This document shows positions 53,934-64,000 of a stretch of 64,000 nucleotides of DNA, in pieces (position 1 is the stretch's first letter; each line of letters starts with the position of its first letter). Under the pieces are notes generated by a model. That model did no database searches. It was not told where the DNA came from and was given only the letters and a program-made list of their open reading frames with translations. Both the position numbers and the translations under genes were made by a program. This DNA is from Saururus chinensis (lineage: Eukaryota; Streptophyta; Magnoliopsida; Piperales; Saururaceae), in NCBI GenBank assembly GCA_035235625.1, contig CP141150.1:7006001-7070000 (forward strand), in the 5' to 3' direction.

Positions 53934-55204
53934 CAATCTCTTAATTATTTATTTTAAACCCAGACATGGATCACAAATAAATAAACGAAAGTAATCTAAT
54001 ACCAACGATAACATCAAGGAGGTCCCTTTGACTCCCTTTATGTGTACCGCCTATAGCAATATCAAGGAGGTTTCATGGACTCCTTTAAGTTATAAGAACT
54101 CTCAACTCTTGTTGAATACTATTAGCCGCTCCATCATGTCATTGTTGGGGGCTTTCAGTAGTTCCTTATGTACAAGACAAGAGATGAGATATGTTAATCC
54201 TTCTTATCGAGGGATAGAGAAAAACCTCTCTTTTTTAGGTAGGATTACCCTCTTTTGATTAATTAAGACTACTTGTAATTTATGATAGAGTAGTAGTGAT
54301 TAACTAATATTTCAAAGTCCTTCAATTAAATGACAATAAATAAGACAAATGGGAAGTATGGTGAGAAAGGATAAGAAATTGAAATTACCAACAAATGACC
54401 TCAAGTTTTAAAAAGAAAGAACAAAAGGAAAGTACAAAATCACATGTAGGGATTCGTCCTTTCTATGTCTTCTTGTTTTCAAGCTTAAGAATATTCTTTC
54501 ATCTTCCTTCTACAATTTATCCTATCTTCAAACTCCTTAGGGTTAAAATAATGTTTCGTAACAAACACATTGGAATTGGATGAATGCTTTGAAAAAGAAT
54601 TTCTATGGAGGACTTGACGAGTAGAGCTTTCTTATTGAACTTCTTTTCTTTCCTTGGTAGAAGGCTTTGTTTTTTTTTCTTTCTTAGACAGGAAAATGAG
54701 TTTTGGACTTTGTAAAAGCTTCTTAGACTTGAAGGCCAAAAACTCATGCCTATACAGGTTTTTATAGTGCTAGGATTGTGTAATTTGATAAAGTAGAGGG
54801 TAGAGAGTGGGTGGTGAGTTAGTGGGATAGTTTGTAGGAACTGTGGATGTCATTTGGCACGTGATAGTGGTTTAACTTGGTTTTCTCCCTATTCTTTCAC
54901 TTCTTCTTTTTTAAACATAAGTGACTAGCCAAAGAAGCTTTGACTTAGTCTTCTCAACATACAACACCACCACTTTTTTTTTAATTAACCTCATTAATTA
55001 AGTGGATATTCTTTGAAAGTAAGGGGGTACTATTCTTAGGGACTTGACTAATCTCATTTCCCAAGTTTCTTTGATGGACCGTATGCATTTTTCTTTTTGT
55101 TATTAATTTTTTGTCTTCTCTAAATTGCCTGACTAATTGTTATGAGGTGGATCTCAAAAGTCATCATTTAGACAAGGTTTTCTTTCAAAGTCCATTCTTT
55201 GTGT

Positions 55205-55490
55205 GAAACTTAAGAGGGGTCTCATACTTAATTAATTTGGTTAATTTGATGTGAGGCCTAAAGGGTCTCACTTAGTTATTTGTAATTATGATTTGATGGT
55301 TATTTTGATGTAGGACCCATGAGTCTCACTTAGCCTTTTGTAATTTTAATTTAATGGCTATTTCTATGTTGGACCCACAAGGTCTCACTTAACATTTTGT
55401 AATTTTAATTTTTTATTTGATGGTTATTTTGATGCAGCTAATTTTAAATGAGGCTTACAAGGCCTCACTTAGCCAATTTGACTTTTGTGG
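55205..55490. repeat. Tandem repeat, about 4-5 copies of 58-65 bp
   Basis: Each unit holds GGACCCA-like, GGTCTCACTTAG and TTTGTAATTTTAATTT words followed by GATGGTTATTTTGATG. It lies within the LTR-like region starting at 53328. Confidence 0.75.
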
Positions 55491-56014
55491 CTATAACTTT
55501 AAGTAAAAATGGCTCATGAGGACCTCACCCAATTTTTTTGTTAGAAGCCTCAGCTTATTCTTACGTGTGTAGGATAAAGTTTAACTTCCTCATTTTCTCT
55601 TCTTTGGACTTTGTCCACTTTTGAAATTTAGTTTGGTTTGGAGCTAGTCAAACTCCAAAATCATAGACTTTGTTTGACTCTTTCTTACTTTAAAAAAAAA
55701 CTTGTCAATAGTTATAAAGCTAAGGCCCACAAAGGCTCATAGGCCTAAGTGATGAAGATTCTTAGCCTTCCATGGTTGTCAAGAACTCCTTTATTGTGTT
55801 GAATTGGAGCCATGTTTTTTTTGAACTTATAATCCATTCAGACAAACTCCTTGGCCAAGCGAGAGTATCTAAAAACAACACTCCAAAGCCTTGAGGAACT
55901 AGAAATTCATGACATTTTTCTATACCATGATCCTCCTCTACGTGCTCTTGGAGCCCACGATGACACTTGGTACTCATGACCCTTTGTGTCACTCATCAAT
56001 AGGTCAAAGTCACT

Positions 56015-58380
56015 TGTCACGCCCTAAGATTTTCAAAATTCATTTATCATAATAAAATCCATAGAAACAAAATTTCTTTTTCAAATATCTTTTTTGTTAA
56101 TCATTAAAAAAATTATCCTTGGGGTGACTTACTCATTTCCAAATATAAGAATATTTAAATCATCATATCCATAATTAAGACAAGGTCAAATCACACTTAA
56201 ATCACATAGGGTGTTGCCCAAGTACATACTAAGAATCCATTATACACTTACAACCATGAGTAATTAGCACTCATGTGATATATTCATATTACACACCAAA
56301 GTCTTACTAAATAACATAAGAAATTCTACATTTCTTCTAGAGTTTGTCGTCCTTCTCGTGTTCACTGCTCCCTCCTAACCTAGTTACTCTTCCGATGAAA
56401 CTACATCACGAGGATGTTGAGTATAAGAATATACTCAGTGGGATGACTAAACAAGTACTATATATTAACAATGCATATGATATCACTACATCATCACAAC
56501 TACAATATTATCACATCCAATAGTAATCATTATCATTACATATATAAATGAAATAAGCAAAATATTTATAATTATTTTCTCATGATTTCTATCATCATAA
56601 TGTGACTTCACTCGGGAGACTTTTGTTTCATAAGTGCAAATCATAAAGATCTCTATGACACGGTAGCCACATCTAGGAGTATAGCCTTTGTAACACCTGA
56701 GAATTTTACATATTTTTTTCTTACACTTCACAAAATGTTTTTACAATATAATGGTTTTAAATAGAAAAAATAACAAAATTTGAAACATGTGAAAACAATT
56801 TTTATAAATCTAAAACATCATACATCCATTTTCTTGTATAAAATTTCTTAAACCGTCATATGACCAAACTAACATTCTTAAGCATTAATTAAATACAAAA
56901 TTCATAAAATAACTTGTCATGGCCATGGGGTTATTGATAAATACATTTCAGGCATCTTCGAGTACAATCCTATAATAGTCCAAAGCTATAATCAAATATA
57001 CCAGTCCAGACACATACAAACATAACAAACTCTCATCTTACCTAATACATAATGTGAGTTTCATATCCGTCTAATAACCTAGTAGATCACCAAATTTCCT
57101 CTTGTCCGATTATCTATCGAAGATAAAGGTTATGAGATATGGCCTCTTTGTGCAATTTTTTTTTGATTAAGCGGAAACAAGTAAACATTCTCTCAAAGGG
57201 CACTCTCACGGTATATTAATTAATCAACCACCATCAATCCATACATGAATATAACAATTTAACTTAGAAAACCCTTATACGGGTAAAAAATTACAACAAT
57301 TTCAAGGGAACCAAATTAATGCACTAGAAACAAGACATTACATTAACACAAGCAAATCACCAACCTTGTTTAGACTCTAACACAAGCTCCTCTTATTTAT
57401 CATTGTTATTAACCTTCAAGTTTTCTCCTTTAAGTACTTGAAACTTTTCTTCCTCCTTGCCTTGTCTCTGTCTTCTTATAGCCTTCAACAAGCACCTCTT
57501 GTTGTATTAACTTTGACATTGTGGAATTTTCAATCTCCCATTGAAGATATGTTGTAACTCCTTTGAAATCTTTGTGTATAACCTCGTTTAGTTGTGGATT
57601 AGCCTCTTTAATTCACCATAGATCTTCAAATCAATACTTCATGTGAATTCTCCTTGAAAAATAATGTGCAAAAGGTATAAATTTTTTTTCTTCTAATCTC
57701 CTCTAGGTTTTCTTCTCTCGAATTCTGTGATTTCTTAACCCTTATATAGCTTCTAAAGTCGGTTTAAGTCTAATACTTGAATAAGGAAAGATATTGAAAT
57801 CATAATGGCTTAATTAGGATAACATATCCTTCAAGCAATCCATCGTTCCAAATAGTGATTGATCATTCACTGTTTATTTTATGCACAATACTTTAAGCGA
57901 TCTATTGATAACTCTTAGCTTTGTTTTGCATAGGGTTGAATTAAATGCATGATCGATCATTTGATTCTTATTTTGCAACAATTGATAGTTCTTCATATCA
58001 TTTTAATATTTTTCCCTTTATACTAAAACTAGTGAAATCACTTATGAAGCTTGGCTAAGTGATTTTGTATGCAAATGTGATCTACATTTGCTTCAAAAAC
58101 CTTCAATATTCTTTAATCTACTATATTGATAAATAAGAACATGTCTAATCCTAATTTTCAAGTATGTCTTTTTCAAATTTGACTACACCACAACAATCTC
58201 AAATTAGATTCCAAGACTCAATACATACAGAAGGTTTCTAGACATAATTTTGACAAAGAAATCAACTAATAATCTTAACATATGACTCATATATTCTTAC
58301 ACATAAAATTTACAATGTTATCAATAAGTTGTGGTAAAATACTAAAGACTCAAATGAGTCAAAATTATACATGAATCAAC
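56015..58380. mobile_element. Worn LTR-like region, copy 2, perhaps with a further insertion, fossil
   Basis: Starts TGTCACGCCCTAAGATTTTC. A second LTR-type start, TGTAACACCTGAGAATTTTAC, appears at 56689, which suggests another element inserted into the first. Only short frames are present, none viral. The end near 58.4 kb is a guess. Confidence 0.35.
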
Positions 58381-59007
58381 AAAGATAGGTTCACCAATAG
58401 AAACAACAGTAGAATGGCCGAGGCCACAACCAAAAGCACTAGTCATAGGCTATATGAAGAGGAGAGGGTGAGAAGGGTTACCAGAGTAATCGCCGTCAGA
58501 GTTGTTGTCGGAGTCCATACTGGAGTTGGAGTGGGAAGTGTAGAGTTTTGTTAAGGTGGGGATACGGAGATAAATAACGTGATGTTTGTGACTTTAAAGA
58601 GTAAAAAAAATTATTAGATTTTTTTTAAAATGGGTTATTGAGGAGACTAATGAGGTAAAGAGATGTGTGTTCAATACTGTATAGATGGGAAGTTTACCAT
58701 AAAAAAGACAAAAATAAGAACATATCTATTTGCATCCCAAGTACTCTAATTTTTTTCTCAACTATTACCCATCCCTTCTTCTTCACATGCGGTGAAAGCT
58801 ACATCTCTACGATGGCAGCAGACCGTGGTCAACCAAAAAAGTTGGTTGTAGCCAAAGCTTCTTGTCCCGACCATAAGCTCTGGTCATAGCCAAAGCTTTT
58901 GGTCAAGGCTAGCTCTCTTGGCTAGCCACGACTAGAAGCTATAGTTGTGCCTAGAAGCTTTGGTAGCAGCTAGATCTGTGGCTGCTTGTCATGGGATACT
59001 GAAAAGT
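58381..59007. other. No gene recognised
   Basis: Contains a short local repetition of GTCATAGCCAAAGCTT and GGCTAGC words at 58840-58980. Otherwise nothing supported. Confidence 0.4.
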
Positions 59008-59325
59008 ACTATCTGTGATACGTGCTCGGGTGCACACACATGTGGAAGTGTTGAATACTAAAGTGTGCATGCGTTGTGGGAACTGTTCCCAACGTTGCAC
59101 ACCCAAGATGCATGCTATTACAATGTAGCAAAGAGTACTATCTATGACATGTGCTGCAGTGTACACGTGTACAAAAATGTTGCATATTAAGTGTGTATGC
59201 GTTGCAAGAACTTCCCGCAACGTGGCACACCATGTATGAAGGCATTGCAGGGAAGGTTTGCAACATTGCATATATATAACACTTCTACACATGTGTGTGC
59301 CCCAGCACGTGTTATGGATAGTACG
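59008..59325. repeat. Cluster of direct and inverted 55-bp modules
   Basis: A module beginning AGTACTATCTGTGATACGTG and running through CACACATGTGGAAGTGTTG occurs at 59008, again in direct order near 59128 (AGTACTATCTATGACATGTG) and inverted near 59265-59323 (ACACTTCTACACATGTGTGT, then CAGCACGTGTTATGGATAGT). The outer pair forms an imperfect inverted repeat with about 200 bp between the arms. Confidence 0.65.
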
Positions 59326-60375
59326 TTTCGCTACCTTGTGGTAAGGCGTTATGGGGAAGGCCTACAATGTTGCACAGTATGCTCACAACGATGCACACAC
59401 ATAGTTGGGTATGTTGGAATACTTGGTTGGCTAGCACATATTTGGAGTCTTAAGATGTTCTCATCCCCCTAAATAACATTAGCGAGTCTTGTAGAGTATG
59501 TTAGGGCTGTTTGGAAAATTTTGGAGGGAATATGCCTATACAACCACTTTGGCTGCTACTCCAACAAAATGTAAGAAATCTCTTATGCTATATAGGGGGA
59601 CTTGGTGAGTTGAAATGTGCGAACCTTTGGTATGATGCCTAGCCTTACAACCGGCTATCTTGGATGACAAGGAAGGATTGTTAGGTTGCTAGCCATCATG
59701 CCAGTAGTCCCGTCCACTAGGAGATAGGGCTCTCTGACCTACGGATCAGCCTTCTAGACTCATGGCCTTGTTGGAAATAATAGTTCTTGCATGCACTTGA
59801 CTTAGATAAAATGTTCTGTTGTCCATGTTGCCTAATTTGGATATGTGCATCATAAGGTTGTATCCTCTTCTGGATAGCTCGATTGAAAAATGTCCTAGCA
59901 CATTCGCATTGGAGGGGTTCATTGATTAGCTTCGCAAACTAGACACTTGGTTGAATAGCATATAGGCTATGACCTTGAAGAAATAGGCTTACTCGCTTGG
60001 TTGTTTGGCCTTATGAATGTTGCATGGATAGTGCTTCTCAAGCGCCTTTGTGACACGCTACCAGGCTGCAAGCTTCTAGCCATGCCTAAAATGGCTGGCG
60101 ACTACCGTTTCTAGTCGGGGTAGGGGAGGTCGCGGGTCGGCGATGCCAGTGTTGGTACATGAGAAGAAGAATGAGGAAGGGATACAATAAAATAAAAATA
60201 AAAATTATATATTTGGGGTACCTAAGAGAAAATTTTATAAAAAATGTACGAGAAACTGGGTATTAGGGGAGAAAATGGAGAAGTCGGGCATTACCATTCT
60301 CAAAAATATTTTCATGACCAATTTTTAGCTTTGTCACTAGCCCACATGGGACCCCATGCATGATACATAAGGGTA
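59326..60375. other. No gene recognised
   Basis: No gene seen. It may continue the transposon-derived cluster before it, but I find no ends. Confidence 0.4.
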
Positions 60376-60560
60376 GGGTTGTTAACGAGCCGAGCCGGCT
60401 CAACTCGGCTCAAACTGGGCTCGACTCGAATTAGGCTCAGCTCGAATTCAATTCGAGATTGAATAGGCTGGAGTCAAATTCGAGCATACCCCTACTCTAC
60501 TTGACTCAAATAAAACTCAAACTCAACTCTACTCGACTTGAGCTCAAACTCAAACCCTAA
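60376..60560. repeat. GAGCCGAGCTCGACTCG-type repeat
   Basis: Begins GTTGTTAACGAGCCGAGCCG and continues with many overlapping CTCGACTCGA, GGCTCGACTCGAAT and CTCAAACTCAA words that degrade rightward. Such sequence is a common dispersed repeat in plant genomes; its class is not settled here. Confidence 0.5.
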
Positions 60561-60647
60561 TATAATTTTAAAATTATATATAAATAATACATTTATATAT
60601 ATCTTATATAGATATAATTATTATTTTAAATATGCATTTATGACATA

Positions 60648-60732
60648 CTCCCTTTGTCCTAGATTAATAGCTCCATTTGATTAGTTTATTTTGAAAAATC
60701 AAATGGAGTTATTAATCTAAGGATGGAGGGAG
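60648..60732. mobile_element. Minimal Stowaway-like MITE, 85-bp hairpin
   Basis: TA at both sides. Left arm CTCCCTTTGTCCTAGATTAA, then TAGCTCCATTTGATT; right arm AATCAAATGGAGTTATTAA, then TCTAAGGATGGAGGGAG. Arms of about 35 bp pair almost perfectly around a loop of about 14 nt. It is the shortest and best-preserved copy in the window. Confidence 0.85.
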
Positions 60733-60747
60733 TATATAAAAAGACAT

Positions 60748-60751
<4 letters not shown>

Positions 60752-60798
<47 letters not shown>
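60752..60798. repeat. Compound (CT)n(CA)n microsatellite
   Basis: About 14 CT units directly followed by about 9 CA units, then a short TA run. Confidence 0.95.
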
Positions 60799-61087
60799 TA
60801 TATACTAATATCATATATGATATATGAGCCTTAATGTTGTGCACCCTCATATTTCAATCCAACAACATGCATAACTCAAGAGGTAGATTGGTTTTTGTTC
60901 CCTTGTGCCCTCGGATCTCGATCTATTGGCTCATGATGCCTTAGCTCAAGCTAACATGCATGAGCTTAAACTCATAAAATATTTTTATGATATATATCCT
61001 TATTAAATGGTAATGGATGTATAACTTATATGTATAATATATATATTTTTAAAAAGTAAAAATATTGGAGACACAAATACTAATATA

Positions 61088-61192
61088 TTCTTTATGTTCC
61101 AAATTAATAGCTCTAATTTATTTTTCAAGATGAACTAAAAATAGTTTCAAATGAAAAACTAAATAGAGCCATTAATATATGACGGAGGGTCA
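61088..61192. mobile_element. Short Stowaway-like MITE
   Basis: Left end worn (TTCTTTATGTTCCAAATTAA then TAGCTCTAATTT); right end AGAGCCATTAATATATGACG then GAGGGT. The arms pair with mismatches. Confidence 0.6.
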
Positions 61193-62136
<944 letters not shown>

Positions 62137-62148
62137 TTGTACTTTAAC

Positions 62149-62666
62149 ATGGCACTAGAAGAGCCGAAGGTTGGTGGAGAGCCCCCGAGGAAGAGGAGAT
62201 GGCCGGAGAGTCCCTGCATGACGCTCTTCTGGACCGCCAAGCCGACATCAAGGAGATCACAAACTGCAGGCAGTTCTTCAAGGAGGTGGCGGCGGAGAAC
62301 CGGAGGCTCTGGCACCTTGCCGGCCCTGCCATCTTCACTGCCATCGCCCAGTACTCCCTCGGCGCCATCACTCAGGTCTTCGCCGGCCACCTCACCACTC
62401 TCGAGCTCGACGCCGTCTCCACCGAGAACATGGTCATTGCAGGCCTCGCTTTCGGTATCATGGTACGTCTGCTTATTACACCATCCAAAGCTTGAGCCTA
62501 CCCTCTTTAACGCTTGAAGCCTCACTTTGCTGCAACGGTTCGTCATTCGTGTGACGCTTTTTCTCCGAACGCAAACAGGAATTTGCGAAGCTTTTTGGGA
62601 GAAAAAACGTCGCAAAAAGTTTCATCTAATTAAAGTGAGATTAACTTGGATGGATGATGCAGCTAG
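62149..62666 (+). promoter_or_regulatory. Upstream ORF overlapping the MATE start, out of frame
   Basis: An ATG at 62149 (AACATGGCA, good context) opens a frame 50 nt before the MATE start and in a different frame. It runs through all of exon 1, crosses the splice to 62663 and meets TAG at 62664-62666, about 105 codons in the spliced message. Its product is rich in Pro, Ser and Thr and resembles nothing I know. If the transcript includes 62149, it would reduce MATE translation. Confidence 0.4.
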
Positions 62667-63888
62667 GGATGGGAAGCGCTCTGGAGACGTTGTGCGGGCA
62701 AGCCTATGGGGCAAAGCAGCTGCACATGCTGGGTGTCTACATGCAACGTTCATGGGTCATCCTCAATGTGATGTGCATCCTACTGATGCCCATATACATC
62801 TTTGCGACGCCTATCCTGAGGCTGTTTGGGCAGAACAAGGAGATAGCGCAGCTTGCTGGCCGGTTCTCACTGTACATGATCCCTCAGCTGTTTGCTTATG
62901 GTTTCAACTTCCCGTTGCAGAAGTTCCTGCAGGCCCAGAGCAAGGTCATGACCATGGCGTGGGTCTCAGGTGTGGCCTTGCTCTTCCATGTCTTCCTCAG
63001 CTGGCTTTTGATAGTGCAGCTGAAGCTGGGTCTGCCTGGTGCTGCTGCCTCCCTGAACATTTCCTGGTGGTTGGTGGTGCTGGGCCAGTTTGCATACATA
63101 GCAATGGGGTACTGTCCTGGTGCTTGGACCGGTTTTAGCTGGGGGGCTTTCAAGGACCTGGGGGCATTTGCTAGACTCTCTATAGCTTCTGCAATCATGA
63201 TGTGGTAAATATTCTTTCTCACTCTTCTACTCTGCATTGTTTCTACTTTAGAACATTTTAGCAAGACAAAGGTATTGGGAAGGTGAGAGGTTGATTCAAG
63301 ACTTTTCTTACATGAATTTTGTGATACAGCCTTGAGTTCTGGTACTACATGCTCCTTGTTGTATTGGCTGGTCGCCTGAAGAATGCAGAGGTAGCAGTGG
63401 CTGCAATATCCATATGGTATTTAATTGCTGATCTGCTGTTCCTATAACAATTTCTTTTTCGATGCAATTTTTTTCTTCTGGAAATCTCATCTGTACTTAC
63501 TAACTCACGGGCAGCAATAACTTGAATGGATGGGAGATTATGATATTTTTGGGCTTCAATGCAGCAATCAGGTAACACAATTAAACAGTTTAACACCCCT
63601 ATGCAGTTTTCACAATCTGGACCGTTTTGTAATCATGTTTCTGTTATAGTGTGAGGATCTCTAATGAACTTGGGGCAGGGAGGCCAAGAGCAGCCAAATT
63701 TTCCATACTGGTGGTGGTGTTTTCCTCAGCACTTATGGGCATTTTCTTCCTAGCCCTTGTTTTGGGCCTCAGAAATGTCTATGCGCTCCCATTCACCAAC
63801 AGCAGTGAAGTAGCTCATGCTGTCTCCAAGCTTGCAGTCATCTTTGCCTTCACTCTCCTCCTCAACAGTGTGCAACCTGTTCTAACAG
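62199..63888 (+). CDS. MATE (DTX) efflux transporter, 5' part, five exons, continues past the window
   Basis: Exons 62199-62462, 62663-63204, 63330-63416, 63515-63571 and 63650-63888 join in frame with GT-AG introns to 396 residues; the intron after 63888 is still open at the window end. Family length is about 480-500 aa, so roughly the last 100 residues (the final membrane helices) lie outside. Conserved stretches include LAGPAIFTAIAQYSLGAITQ (40-59), LGMGSALETLCGQAYGAKQ from 89 and RISNELGAGRPRAA in exon 5, all typical of plant DTX proteins. About nine or ten of twelve helices are present. MATE proteins exchange H+ or Na+ for organic cations, flavonoids, alkaloids or citrate at the vacuolar or plasma membrane; the sequence does not tell the substrate. 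It looks closest to the DTX27-35/TT12 group. 62199 is the only in-frame ATG before a stop at 62145. Confidence 0.93.
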
Positions 63889-64000
63889 GTGAACAAAATC
63901 TCTGTTCTTCTTTTCTCATTTTCCTTTTTATTTCTAAGTTCAGAAGAATAATAGAGTTCTGGACCTTAATTTAATGGGACAAGATATGATCCTTTTTTCA

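Noticed and set aside
62527-63138. 203-codon plus-strand frame starting in MATE intron 1
   Set aside because: It is a different frame over MATE exon 2; the real frame gives conserved membrane helices.

Overview
This is nuclear DNA of a flowering plant. It is AT-rich, has intron-containing genes with GT-AG junctions, long (TA)n tracts, Stowaway-type MITEs, a Ty1-copia element primed by initiator tRNA-Met, and the debris of long-LTR retrotransposons. Four host genes are recognised, and all four belong to families found throughout land plants. Two of them have GC-rich first exons inside AT-rich surroundings, which is common in monocots. The PP2C protein reads very like its monocot relatives. A non-grass monocot or an early-diverging angiosperm is my guess, but the species cannot be settled from the sequence.

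Layout. 0-11.5 kb: gene-poor, with small decaying tandem repeats, an orphan TATA box at 640, a (TA)n tract at 4.9 kb and two MITEs. 11.58-13.40 kb (minus): a complete six-exon FAD-dependent monooxygenase of 406 aa. 14.6-16.3 kb: foldback elements and a MITE that contains a long (TA)n tract. 16.9-24.0 kb: two neighbouring solo LTR-like blocks, the second carrying a third block inserted in the opposite direction. 25.9-29.5 kb: three MITEs, the last about 0.3 kb upstream of the next gene. 29.82-31.48 kb (plus): CPP1/CDF1, a chloroplast J-like membrane protein, three exons, 286 aa. 33.89-38.4 kb (minus): a clade D protein phosphatase 2C, four coding exons, 397 aa, with an intron in the 5' leader. 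It is convergent with CPP1. 38.6-45.3 kb: no gene, three foldback elements. 45.29-50.53 kb: a Ty1-copia element on the minus strand with both LTRs and a 5-bp target duplication, inserted at the tip of a MITE and now a fossil. 50.7-62.1 kb: MITEs, (TA)n tracts, worn LTR-like sequence and a small cluster of direct and inverted modules. 62.20-64.0 kb (plus): the first five exons of a MATE/DTX transporter that runs off the window.

The four genes do not form a cluster with a shared job: a flavoprotein oxygenase, a chlorophyll-biosynthesis chaperone, a signalling phosphatase and a transporter. All exon boundaries given here keep the reading frame and the family motifs across every junction. I found no convincing new biological system. 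The more interesting signals are the dense MITE population (nine copies of one family), the nested LTR block, a MIRNA-like foldback at 43.5 kb, and an overlapping upstream ORF on the MATE gene.
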